Assembly: GCF_006716425.1 (NCBI RefSeq)
Contig: NZ_VFOZ01000002.1
Span: 372,001-436,000 of the forward strand
DNA: 64,000 bases
Source: Actinoallomurus bryophytorum
GTDB lineage: Bacteria > Actinomycetota > Actinomycetes > Streptosporangiales > Streptosporangiaceae
Direction: 5' to 3'
The notes beneath the pieces are model-generated. The model did no database searches and was not told the DNA's origin. It was given only the letters and a program-made list of their open reading frames with translations. Position 1 is the stretch's first letter; every line of letters begins with the position of its first letter. Shown piece by piece: positions 31,122-39,446 of this stretch. The position numbers and the translations under genes were made by a program.

Positions 31122-33932
31122 GTGGTGGAGTTCGGCTTGCTCGGCGATATCCGGGCGCGGGTCGATGGCCGGTCGCTGGATCTGGGGCATGCGCGACAGC
31201 GGTGCGTGCTAGCGGTCCTGCTCGTCGAGGCGAATCGCGTGGTGCCGGTCGACCAGCTCGTTGAACGAGTGTGGGGTGAGCGTTCTCCGCAACGGGCTCA
31301 GGAGACGCTGTACAGCTACCTGTCCCGTATTCGCCAGGCGTTATCCATTGCCGGCGATGAGGTGGAAATAGCGCGGCGGTCCGGTGGTTACGCCCTTGCG
31401 GTTGATAAGAACGCCGTCGACCTGCACCGTTTTCGCCGAATGATCGCCCAGACCCGTACCGCCTGGGATGACGATCACGCTGCGCCCCTGTTCGAGCAGG
31501 CGCTCGAGCTCTGGCAGGGGGAACCGTTCGCCGGCGTGGACACGCCGTGGTTCAACTCGGTGCGGGAAGCTCTCCTGTGGGAGAAGCTCGCCGCCGAGCT
31601 GGCCTTGGGCGACCTCCAGCTGCGGCTAGGCCGACATTCCGAGCTGATGGCCGAGCTGTCCATCCGCATCCAGGCGCATCCGCTGGACGAACGCCTGGCC
31701 GGCCAGCTGATGCTGGCCTTGTACCGCAGCGGGCGTGCCGGCGAGGCCCTGGCCCAGTATCGACACATCCGGAAGCGCCTGGCCGAGGAGGTGGGCGCTG
31801 ACCCCGGCCCGCCGCTTCAGCACCTGCACCAGCAGATCCTCACCGCCGACCCGGCGCTTACCGTACCCATCCGGTCCAGGGCAAGGACGGCACCGGCTTT
31901 CGCTCCGGCACCGCGACAGCTTCCTGCTCCGCCGCCCCTCTTCGTCGGCCGGAATCGCGAACTCGCCCACCTTGACCGCCTGCTGGGGCCACGGGCCGAG
32001 CGGGGCGACACGATGACGATCTCAACGATCGGTGGTGCCGGCGGTAGCGGTAAGACCTGGCTGGCGCTGCACTGGGCCCACACTCAACAGCAACATTTTC
32101 CCGATGGGCAGCTGTACGCCGACCTGCGAGGTTTCTCCGCCTCAGCGGAACCGATACCACCGACGGTGGCGGTGCGCACTTTTCTCGATGCCCTCGACGT
32201 GGCCCCTGCGGAGATCCCCGCAGACCCGGACGCCCAGGCCGCGCTCTACCGGAGCCTTACCGCGGGCAAGCGCCTGCTCATCATCCTCGACAACGCCCGT
32301 GACTCCACTCAGGTCCTGCCCCTGCTCCCGGGCAGCCCCAGATGCATCGTCCTGGTCACCAGTCGCCACCAACTCACCGGTTTGATCACCGGCCACGGCG
32401 GAATCCCCCTCACGTTGGACGTGCTGACCGAGTCCGAGTCACAGGAATTGCTCAGCCTGCGCCTCGGCCCCGACAGGATCGCCGCTCAACCCGACGCCGC
32501 CGCCACACTCCTCAGGCACTGTGCGGGCCTGCCCCTGGCCATCAGCATCCTGGCGGCCCGCGCCACCATGAACCGCGCACTCTCCCTCACCGCACTGGCC
32601 ACAGAACTGCGCGAGGCCACGACCCGGCTCGACGTCCTGGACGCCGGGGAGACGACCGCCGATCTACGTGCGGTCTTCGCCACGTCCTACCGCGCCCTCG
32701 ACGCCCAGACCGCCAAGGTCTTCCGGCAGCTCGCCCTGGCACCAGGCCCGGACGTCGGCCTGCCCGCGGCCGCCAGCCTCACCGCGCTCCCCCTTCCCCG
32801 CCTCCGCACTCACGTGCGCAAGCTGCAGGCCGCACATCTGATCCAGGAACACACGCCCGGCCGCCACACCTGCCACGACCTGCTGCGCACGTACGCCACC
32901 GAACTCGCCCACACCCTCGATTCCGACGCCGAACGGCACACAGCGCTCGGGCGGATACTCGACCATTACCTGCACACCGCGCGCACTGCCGAGAGACTGA
33001 TCCAACCTCACCGGGACCCCATCACCCTGGCGCCGGCGGCCGATGGTGTTTCGCCCGAGCGGCTCACCACCCATGACCAGGCCATGGAATGGCTCACACG
33101 CGAAAGCGCACCCCTGCTCACGGCCGTCGAACACGCCGCCCGCACCGGCCTCGACACTCACGCCTGGCAACTGGCGTGGACGGCCACCACCTACCTCTGC
33201 CGACGCGGACGATGGCATGACGTCGAGGCCCTGCAGCGCACGGCACTCGCCGCCGCCACCCGGCTCGGTGACCGCTCGGCACAGACCGAGTGCCACCGGC
33301 CATTGGCGTACGCCCTCATCGAAACGCATCGCTTCCCCGAGGCGCGCCACGAACTCGTGAGGGCACTCGAGCTATCCACAGATCTCGGCGACAGCCGGGG
33401 CCAAGCACACACCCACCTCGCCTTGGGCTGGATGTACGAGCGCCAAGGCGACCAGCAGACGGCTCTCCACCACGACCTCAAGGCCCTCGATCTCTTCACC
33501 TCGCTCGGCCACCGGTCAGGACGCGCCAGAGCCCTCAACGCGGTCGGATGGGACCACACCAAACTCGGCCTCTACCAGCAGGCCATCGCCCACTGCCGCG
33601 AGGCCCTGACCCTGCAACAAGAACTCGAGGACGAACGCGGTCAAGCCAGCACATGGGACAGCCTCGGCTACGCATACCAGCAGATCAGTGATTACCGGTA
33701 CGCGATCGACTGCTACCGGCGCAGCCTGGAACTCAACCGGGCACTGGGCCACCGTTTTAACGAGGCAGAGACCCTCGTCCACCTCGGAGAAGCCCGTCGC
33801 GCGACGGGCGATGACCACGCCGCCCAAGACGCCTGGCGCAAAGCCATCAACATCCTCGTCGACATAGGTCACGACGCCGAGCTGGACCGGATCCACGCCC
33901 TGCTCAACGACCTCGGCCAAACGCCGACATAG
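31122..33932 (+). CDS. AfsR/SARP-type regulator: DNA-binding, BTAD, NB-ARC and TPR domains
   Basis: A regulator of about 936 residues. Residues 1-90 are an OmpR-like winged helix (FGLLGDIRARVDGRSLDLG, QLVERVWGE, RIRQAL). Residues 95-240 are the bacterial transcriptional activation domain. The NB-ARC ATPase follows with Walker A IGGAGGSGKTW near 303-313 and Walker B LLIILDN. The C-terminal third has TPR repeats (GQAHTHLALGWMYERQGDQQ, ARALNAVGWDHTKLGLY). This architecture is that of AfsR-like activators of secondary metabolism. GTG codons at 31119, 31122 and 31125 are all possible starts behind GGGGGGA; 31122 has the best spacing. The six-cysteine peptide gene begins 171 bases downstream on the same strand and is the obvious candidate target. 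Confidence 0.87.
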   Translation: MVEFGLLGDIRARVDGRSLDLGHARQRCVLAVLLVEANRVVPVDQLVERVWGERSPQRAQETLYSYLSRIRQALSIAGDEVEIARRSGGYALAVDKNAVDLHRFRRMIAQTRTAWDDDHAAPLFEQALELWQGEPFAGVDTPWFNSVREALLWEKLAAELALGDLQLRLGRHSELMAELSIRIQAHPLDERLAGQLMLALYRSGRAGEALAQYRHIRKRLAEEVGADPGPPLQHLHQQILTADPALTVPIRSRARTAPAFAPAPRQLPAPPPLFVGRNRELAHLDRLLGPRAERGDTMTISTIGGAGGSGKTWLALHWAHTQQQHFPDGQLYADLRGFSASAEPIPPTVAVRTFLDALDVAPAEIPADPDAQAALYRSLTAGKRLLIILDNARDSTQVLPLLPGSPRCIVLVTSRHQLTGLITGHGGIPLTLDVLTESESQELLSLRLGPDRIAAQPDAAATLLRHCAGLPLAISILAARATMNRALSLTALATELREATTRLDVLDAGETTADLRAVFATSYRALDAQTAKVFRQLALAPGPDVGLPAAASLTALPLPRLRTHVRKLQAAHLIQEHTPGRHTCHDLLRTYATELAHTLDSDAERHTALGRILDHYLHTARTAERLIQPHRDPITLAPAADGVSPERLTTHDQAMEWLTRESAPLLTAVEHAARTGLDTHAWQLAWTATTYLCRRGRWHDVEALQRTALAAATRLGDRSAQTECHRPLAYALIETHRFPEARHELVRALELSTDLGDSRGQAHTHLALGWMYERQGDQQTALHHDLKALDLFTSLGHRSGRARALNAVGWDHTKLGLYQQAIAHCREALTLQQELEDERGQASTWDSLGYAYQQISDYRYAIDCYRRSLELNRALGHRFNEAETLVHLGEARRATGDDHAAQDAWRKAINILVDIGHDAELDRIHALLNDLGQTPT

Positions 33933-34103
33933 GTCAACTCAACAGATGATCTTGATATCCGGCGGTGTGGTTTCGACATTGTGCAGGAATCTGCAACAAC
34001 AGTGCACATAACGTCAATGACTTCCCTAGGGGCTCGCGGCATTCTGGGCGAAGAACGGCCGTCACATACCGGGTGGACGGCAAAAACGCTCGAAGGAGAG
34101 TCC

Positions 34104-34289
34104 ATGCGTATCCGGCTCCAGGTGATCTCCGAACGTGTTCTCGAGAAGGTCGCGCCAAAGGCGACCGCTTCGGCCATCAACTGTTGGCAGCGCGAGTGCC
34201 AGGTACGGAGTTGCCTCGGCCAGAAGACCACAATGATGGATCTCGACCCGTGCAACGACCGGCAGAGGGTTCTCTGGTGCGGCTGCTGA
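34104..34289 (+). CDS. six-cysteine precursor peptide candidate, 61 residues
   Basis: A small gene with a near-ideal AAGGAGAG site four bases before ATG 34104. The 61-residue product has a charged amphipathic N-terminus (MRIRLQVISERVLEKVAPKA), an A-S-A triplet at 22-24, then a C-terminal part holding six cysteines at 27, 32, 37, 50, 59 and 61 (CX4CX4CX12CX8CXC), ending in cysteine. The leader is not hydrophobic enough for an ordinary Sec signal. It is followed by MauE-like, S26 peptidase, thioredoxin-fold and ABC exporter genes, which suggests a secreted peptide with three disulfides. This is inference; the family is not one I recognise. An in-frame ATG at 33981 exists but has no ribosome-binding site. 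Confidence 0.65.
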   Translation: MRIRLQVISERVLEKVAPKATASAINCWQRECQVRSCLGQKTTMMDLDPCNDRQRVLWCGC

Positions 34290-34306
34290 CGAATTAGTGC
34301 AGCACG

Positions 34307-34350
34307 TGATCCGTGTCCAGTACGGCGACGACCGGGCTGGACACGGATCA
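34307..34350 (+). terminator. hairpin 1 downstream of the peptide gene
   Basis: Arms of 14 perfectly paired bases (TGATCCGTGTCCAG and complement) around a 16-base loop, 18 bases after the peptide stop. It probably terminates or attenuates transcription so the peptide mRNA exceeds that of the processing genes, or protects its 3' end. Confidence 0.65.
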
Positions 34351-34364
34351 GAACACGCTTCCCA

Positions 34365-34399
34365 GCTTCGCCCCGGTGGGCTCCGGGCCGGGGCGAAGC
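34365..34399 (+). terminator. hairpin 2 downstream of the peptide gene
   Basis: Arms of 12 paired bases (GCTTCGCCCCGG and complement) around an 11-base loop; the stem extends by CCCA/TGGG past one bulged base. It follows hairpin 1 by 14 bases and precedes the MauE-like start by 51. Confidence 0.62.
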
Positions 34400-34450
34400 C
34401 TGGGCATCCCCTGCGTACGGACATCGCGCCGTCTGGGAGGTTCAGGTTCG

Positions 34451-34999
34451 GTGATTTACGTTATCGATAGCGGCCGAATATTCCTCGGCCTTGTCTTTTT
34501 GTGTTCTGTGGTCAGCAAGCTGAGGGGCGCCTCGGCGTTCACGTCCTTTCACGACGCGATAGGGCAACTCGCCCCGTTATTGCGGGGCAGGTCGATGACC
34601 ACCGCTGTCCTGGTGGTCACGGCCGAGACCGTGGTGGTCGTCGCACTCGCAGTCCCCGGGGCCGTGACCATGGGCTTCGCACTGGCCGCGATGTTGCTTC
34701 TGGCGTTCACCGGCGGACTCGTCGGGGTCCTGCGCAGAAAGGCGAGCACGTTGTGCCACTGCTTCGGTGGAGGCAGTGATCCGGTCGCGCCCCGGCACGT
34801 CGTACGCAATGTGGCCTTGCTGACCGTGGCCCTGGTCGGGCTGGCCGCCCGGCTCGGCACCGCGGACGGCGGTACTGCCTCACCCCCCGGGCTGCTGCTG
34901 GCCGCGGGTGTTGCGGTGATCCTCACCTTGTTCACCGTGACTCTCGACGACCTGGCGGGTCTGTTCCCACCGGCCGGCGCGAAGGGATCTCAATGGTGA
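34451..34999 (+). CDS. MauE/DoxX-like membrane redox protein
   Basis: A 182-residue integral membrane protein with about four to five helices (near 8-22, 52-70, 74-94, 115-132 and 142-162). A Cys-His-Cys motif is found at C102-C104 (TLCHCFGGG), the conserved CxCFG site of MauE-like proteins. MauE, with MauD, is needed to form the disulfides of methylamine dehydrogenase; related proteins pass reducing equivalents across the membrane. The GTG at 34451 follows GGGAGG at a ten-base spacing. It overlaps the signal peptidase gene by seven bases. There is no methylamine dehydrogenase here, so the nearby six-cysteine peptide is the likely client. Confidence 0.75.
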   Translation: MIYVIDSGRIFLGLVFLCSVVSKLRGASAFTSFHDAIGQLAPLLRGRSMTTAVLVVTAETVVVVALAVPGAVTMGFALAAMLLLAFTGGLVGVLRRKASTLCHCFGGGSDPVAPRHVVRNVALLTVALVGLAARLGTADGGTASPPGLLLAAGVAVILTLFTVTLDDLAGLFPPAGAKGSQW

Positions 35000-35505
35000 T
35001 CTACATGCTGTTGGGCGCCATGCCGCCTGCGCTGGCCTGCCTCGTGATCATCACCTTGGCCCGCCGCCGGTACCTCGTCGTGACGGTCGAGGGTGCCAGC
35101 ATGACGCCTGCTCTCACCGATGGCGACCGAGTGCTGGTCCGCCGGACCGATCTTGCCGGGATCGGCGTCGGCCGACTCGTCGTGGCCGCACCGCCGGAAG
35201 GCGGGCACTGGGACGCCATGAGCCTCCCAACCTGGCTGATCAAGCGTGCGGCCGCGGTACCGGGAGACCCAGTGCCCCGCGATCGCGGGCCGGCGCTGCG
35301 GGACATCCTCGGGAACCAGGTGCCGGACGGCCGGATCGTGCTACTCGGCGACAACCCGGAAGAGAGCCTGGACTCGCGGTTCTGCGGCTACTTCCACGAG
35401 GAGCAGATCCTCGGTGTCGTCGTCCGCGAGCTGCCACGTGCCGTTCCGCGTCCTGCCGGCTCTCATCAGTTCGCGACCACCGGATCGCTCCAGAAAGAGA
35501 CATGA
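34993..35505 (+). CDS. S26 family signal peptidase
   Basis: A 170-residue protein with one N-terminal membrane helix (7-24) and the S26 catalytic dyad: the serine S36 in EGASMTPAL and the lysine K84 in LIKRAAAVPGD. The conserved late box GDNPEESLDSR (119-129) is also present. These enzymes cut exported proteins after small residues, usually A-x-A. Its place between the MauE-like and thioredoxin-fold genes, all overlapping or nearly so, suggests a dedicated role in cleaving the peptide precursor rather than general secretion. Its stop overlaps a dispensable ATG two bases before the next gene's start. Confidence 0.83.
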   Translation: MVIYMLLGAMPPALACLVIITLARRRYLVVTVEGASMTPALTDGDRVLVRRTDLAGIGVGRLVVAAPPEGGHWDAMSLPTWLIKRAAAVPGDPVPRDRGPALRDILGNQVPDGRIVLLGDNPEESLDSRFCGYFHEEQILGVVVRELPRAVPRPAGSHQFATTGSLQKET

Positions 35506-35506
35506 C

Positions 35507-36052
35507 ATGGCGTATCTGACCGCCGGCCTTCTCCTTGTAGGGCTGGTTTGCATCTTCGATCTGCTGCTGACGTTCGGGCTCATCCGGCGGCTGCGTCAAC
35601 GCCCCGTCGACCCGAGCGCCGGCGAGCCGATCCCCGAGTCGGTTCTCGCCACCGGCGCGGTCGTCGGCCGCTTCACCACGACCGATACGGAGGGCAGGGA
35701 ACTCACTCAAGACGGCCTGGCCGAGGGACTCATAGTGACGTTCCTGTCCCCTGGGTGCCCGGCATGTGGAGAGATCCTCCCGTTGGTCGTCGAGCGGGCT
35801 CGCGAGCACGGTCCGGGCCGCGTCCTGGCGGTCGTCGTACGGGACGACGAGAAGGACACCGATCCGGGCGAGTACATCGATCGGTTGTCGCCGGTGGCCA
35901 GGGTGGTCGTCACGTCCCTCGGCCATGAGGTGACGCAGGCGTTCGCCGTCCGTGGCCTTCCTGCCTACGTCGAGATGGGCGCCGAGGGACGCGTCGTGAG
36001 CAGCGGCCGTGCTCTGCCTCGCGGGATGAAGACGGCAGAGGTGGGTGCATGA
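35507..36052 (+). CDS. membrane-anchored thioredoxin-fold protein (TlpA/MauD-like)
   Basis: A 181-residue protein with an N-terminal membrane helix (5-25) and a thioredoxin-like domain from about 50. The active-site CxxC is CPAC at C84-C87 (LSPGCPACGEI), and a cis-proline-like GLPAYVEM segment lies near 155. With the helix in the membrane, the CxxC should face outside, where it can oxidise, reduce or isomerise disulfides. It pairs naturally with the MauE-like protein as an electron partner. The downstream exporter gene starts within its stop (ATGA). Confidence 0.82.
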   Translation: MAYLTAGLLLVGLVCIFDLLLTFGLIRRLRQRPVDPSAGEPIPESVLATGAVVGRFTTTDTEGRELTQDGLAEGLIVTFLSPGCPACGEILPLVVERAREHGPGRVLAVVVRDDEKDTDPGEYIDRLSPVARVVVTSLGHEVTQAFAVRGLPAYVEMGAEGRVVSSGRALPRGMKTAEVGA

Positions 36053-37893
36053 CCGGTTCGGGCGACAGACTGACCTGGAGGGCCGCGCTCGCCGCCGTAC
36101 GCGGAGCCACCGCCCTCGCCTGGCGGGGAGCGCCCGGGAGTACGGTCGCAGTGATCACCATCGCAGTGGTCACAGCGGGCGTACCTGTCGCACTGGCCTG
36201 GCTGACGAGGCTCGTCCTGGACCGTCTCGCCGGGGCAAACGGCGCCGCACTGCTCGGGCTCGCCGTGGGCCTGGCGGCCCTCGGCCTGGGAGCAGCCCTC
36301 CTGCCGCACCTCAACCAGTACTTCAGCAGCCGTCTGAACAGGGCGGCGGGAGCACTCGCCGTGGACCGGCTCTACACGGTGGTCAATTCCTTCAGCGGGC
36401 TGGCCCGGTTCGAAGACCCAGTTTTCCAGGACCGATTGCAGATGGCACAGACCGCCGGCAGCCGGACCATCGGACGTGTCGTCGACGGCGGAATGCGGAT
36501 CGCCGGTGGTGCGCTCACGAGCATCGGCTTCAGCGTCGCCCTCTTCGTGGTGAGCCCGGCGATGACCGTGCTCGTCCTGGTCTCGGCCACGCCGGCGCTC
36601 GTGGCGGAGCTGAAGCTGTCGCACCGGAGGGCCGCGAGCGCTTGGCGCATCAGCTCGGCGCAACGGCGGGAGTACTTCTACCAGATGCTGGTCTCCAGCC
36701 TGGACGCGGCCAAGGAGATCCGACTGTTCGCTGCCGGTGGTTTTCTGAAAGAACGGATGCTTGCCGAGCGGCGCGACGCCGATGCCGAGCGCCAAAAGGT
36801 GGATCGGCGCGAGGTCGTGAGTCAGGGCGTCCTCGCGCTGCTCAGCGCACTCCTCTCCGGCGCGGGCCTGGTCTGGGCCGCGCTCGCGGCGCGGCGTGGC
36901 GCGCTGACGATCGGTGACGTGTCAATGTTCGTGGCCGCCGTCGTCGGCGTCCAGGGCGCGTTGTCCGGTCTGGTTCAATCCATAGCCGAAGGCCACCAAG
37001 AGCTACTGATGATGCGGCATTATCTGGCGATAATGCATGAAGGACCCGACCTGACGCCTCCAGCAGAGGACAGTCGACTCACCGCCCTTCCCGATCTGCG
37101 TAAAGGCATCGAGTTCCGGGACGTATGGTTCCGCTATGACCACGACCATTCCTGGGTATTGTGCGGTGTGAACCTGTACGTCCCGCACGGAGAGACCGTC
37201 GCCCTCATCGGGCGCAATGGGGCGGGCAAGAGCACTCTCGTCAAGCTGCTCTGCCGATTCTATGACCCGACCAGAGGCTCGATTCTGTGGGACGGCATCG
37301 ACATACGCCGGGTCCCCGTGGAAGAGGTACGCCGCCGACTCGGTGCCGTTTTCCAGGATTACATGCATTACGACCTTACCGCGGCAGAGAACATCGCCAT
37401 CGGCGATATACAGGCACTTGGAGACCGGCCACGACTGGGGGCCGCGGCCCGGGAAGCAGGCATCGACCACGTACTGTCAGGCCTGCCGCGGGGTTACGAC
37501 ACCATGCTGAGCAGGATCTTCCCCAGCCGGACCCAGGGCGACTCCCCGACTGGCGCTCTGCTCTCGGGCGGACAGTGGCAGCGCCTGGCCCTGGCGAGGG
37601 CATTCCTGCGTACGGAGCCTGACCTGCTGATCCTCGATGAGCCCAGCTCGGGGTTGGACGCCGAAGCCGAACATGACCTCCACACGCGACTCAAGCGTTA
37701 CCGGGCGGGCCGGACCAGCCTGCTGATTTCCCATCGGCTCAACGCCGTCAATGACGCGGACCGGATCATCGTGCTGGCGGAGGGCCGTATTACCGAGGAA
37801 GGTACCCACGAGACCCTCCTTGGCAAAAGCGGCATATACGCCCGCCTGTTCACCCTCCAGGCCAGCGGCTACCAGGAGAGTCGCCATACGTAG
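36049..37893 (+). CDS. ABC exporter, fused permease-ATPase, no peptidase domain
   Basis: A 614-residue half-transporter: six membrane helices over residues 25-320, then an ATPase domain with Walker A GRNGAGKST (388-396), Q-loop VFQDYMHY, signature LLSGGQ (504-509), Walker B LLILDEPSSGLD and H-loop ISHR, all intact. It should dimerise to export a substrate. There is no N-terminal C39 protease domain as in bacteriocin PCAT exporters, so leader removal must be done by another enzyme; the S26 peptidase two genes upstream would fit. It is the last gene of the operon; the ice-binding-like gene follows after 166 bases. Confidence 0.87.
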   Translation: MTGSGDRLTWRAALAAVRGATALAWRGAPGSTVAVITIAVVTAGVPVALAWLTRLVLDRLAGANGAALLGLAVGLAALGLGAALLPHLNQYFSSRLNRAAGALAVDRLYTVVNSFSGLARFEDPVFQDRLQMAQTAGSRTIGRVVDGGMRIAGGALTSIGFSVALFVVSPAMTVLVLVSATPALVAELKLSHRRAASAWRISSAQRREYFYQMLVSSLDAAKEIRLFAAGGFLKERMLAERRDADAERQKVDRREVVSQGVLALLSALLSGAGLVWAALAARRGALTIGDVSMFVAAVVGVQGALSGLVQSIAEGHQELLMMRHYLAIMHEGPDLTPPAEDSRLTALPDLRKGIEFRDVWFRYDHDHSWVLCGVNLYVPHGETVALIGRNGAGKSTLVKLLCRFYDPTRGSILWDGIDIRRVPVEEVRRRLGAVFQDYMHYDLTAAENIAIGDIQALGDRPRLGAAAREAGIDHVLSGLPRGYDTMLSRIFPSRTQGDSPTGALLSGGQWQRLALARAFLRTEPDLLILDEPSSGLDAEAEHDLHTRLKRYRAGRTSLLISHRLNAVNDADRIIVLAEGRITEEGTHETLLGKSGIYARLFTLQASGYQESRHT

Positions 37894-38059
37894 GTGACGC
37901 ACCCGCAGGCGGTCGGCGGCACGCGAGCTCTCCGGAGACGCCGTCCGACTCGCCAATCGTCGATGTCATCCCGTGGTACGCCGATTGGACACAGTACGAT
38001 CAGCAGGCTCCATGAGCTCTTGACCAGGGGAGATGTTCCGGCAAAGGAGACGTCCGGAA

Positions 38060-39199
38060 ATGGCGGCCAATGTCGTTCGAGCCTTCCGCGGATCGGCCGG
38101 ATCCGCATTACTCGCGGTCGGGATGACGCTGGCGTTCATACCCGCCTTCGCCGTCCCGCCGTCGAGCGCGGCGACGGCTCCGGTGGCACTCGGAACGGCC
38201 GCCGACTTCTCGGTTCTGGGCGCCTCGACGGTCACCAACACCGGGCCCACCGTCATCTCCACGAACCTCGGCCTGAGCCCGGGCACCTCGGTGACCGGGT
38301 TCCCCCCCGGCGCGGTGGGCGGCACGATCCACGCCGCCGACGCCACAGCCGCCCAGGCCCAAGCGGACCAGATCGCCGCCTACAACGACGCCGCCGGGCG
38401 TACCCCCACCACCACCCTCGCAGGGGACATCGGCGGGACGACACTCACACCCGGCGTGTACGGCTCCACCTCGTCCCTGGGAATCACCGGGACGCTCACC
38501 CTCAACGGCCAGGGCGATCCCAACGCCGTGTTCATCATCCAGATGGGCTCCACCCTCACCACGGCGACCGCCAGCACGGTGAACCTCACCAACGGCGCCC
38601 AGGCATGCAACGTGTTCTGGCAGGTGGGCAGCTCCGCGACATTGGGTACCGGCTCCACCTTCAAGGGCACCATCCTGGCCCTGACCTCGATCACCGTCAC
38701 CACCGGCGTGAGCATCACCGGCCGTACGCTGGCCCACAACGGAGCGGTCACCCTCGACACCAACGCCATCGACGGCACCACCTGCGAGCCCGGGTCCCTG
38801 TCGATCTCGACACCGAGCGCGAGAAGCCTCGGCTCCGGCACGGCCGACACCACGATCACCAACACGCTTGGCGAGGTGACCGTGGACGACACACGCGGCA
38901 CCGGCCCGTCCGACTGGATCGCCACCGTTACCTCCACGGACTTCACCGAACCGGGAGCACCCCACATCCCGCCCAGCGCCATGACCTACAGGCCCGGAGC
39001 ACCGATCAGCGGCACCGGCGACGGGCTGTTCACCCCGGGAACAACCGGCACCCTGAGCTCGACCCCGAGAACCGCCTACTCCCACACGGCCGGGACCGGC
39101 ACCAACCACCTCACCTGGAACCCGACCCTGAGCATCGCGATCCCCTTCACCGCGCCGGGAGGCACCTACACCGGGACCGTCACACATTCCGTGGCGTGA
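38060..39199 (+). CDS. secreted ice-binding-like (DUF3494) protein
   Basis: A 379-residue exported protein. A signal peptide (about 1-37, ending PPSSAATA) is followed by the DUF3494 beta-solenoid domain (about 40-235). Recognisable segments are LGTAADFSVLGASTVTNTG, TSVTGFPPG, LTPGVYGS, AVFIIQMGS, NVFWQVGSSATLGTGS and FKGTILA. DUF3494 proteins include ice-binding and adhesin-like surface proteins. A Thr/Ser/Gly-rich C-terminal domain (240-379) has no clear identity. ATG 38060 follows AAAGGAGA; an upstream ATG at 38033 lacks a site. No cell-wall anchor is seen. In a mesophilic actinomycete an adhesive role may be likelier than ice binding. Confidence 0.85.
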   Translation: MAANVVRAFRGSAGSALLAVGMTLAFIPAFAVPPSSAATAPVALGTAADFSVLGASTVTNTGPTVISTNLGLSPGTSVTGFPPGAVGGTIHAADATAAQAQADQIAAYNDAAGRTPTTTLAGDIGGTTLTPGVYGSTSSLGITGTLTLNGQGDPNAVFIIQMGSTLTTATASTVNLTNGAQACNVFWQVGSSATLGTGSTFKGTILALTSITVTTGVSITGRTLAHNGAVTLDTNAIDGTTCEPGSLSISTPSARSLGSGTADTTITNTLGEVTVDDTRGTGPSDWIATVTSTDFTEPGAPHIPPSAMTYRPGAPISGTGDGLFTPGTTGTLSSTPRTAYSHTAGTGTNHLTWNPTLSIAIPFTAPGGTYTGTVTHSVA

Positions 39200-39345
39200 C
39201 CATGGCGGCTGAGTTACACGCCGCAGGCGGGGAGAGCTACCTCCCTCCTCTCAACCCACCAATGACGTCGAGATCCCGATGTTCGGCTCATCCCCGGCCG
39301 GTCCGGTTCGCGCCATTCGGACGACACCGCCGTGACCGAACGGAC

Positions 39346-39382
39346 GGCGTCCTCGCCGACCGGGCCAGCCGACGAGGACGCC
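39346..39382 (+). terminator. hairpin after the DUF3494 gene
   Basis: GGCGTCCTCG and its complement form 10 perfect pairs around a 17-base GC-rich loop. It lies about 150 bases past the DUF3494 stop and before the next gene; probable terminator. Confidence 0.5.
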
Positions 39383-39446
39383 CTATGTTGAGAAGTCAGC
39401 AAGCGACGCACTCTGTACGGCCGCCCTCGACAAGGACGCGAAGGTC

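Noticed and set aside
33981-34103. Longer version of the six-cysteine peptide (102 residues)
   Set aside because: The upstream ATG lacks a ribosome-binding site, whereas ATG 34104 has AAGGAGAG at good spacing; the extension shows no leader-like features.
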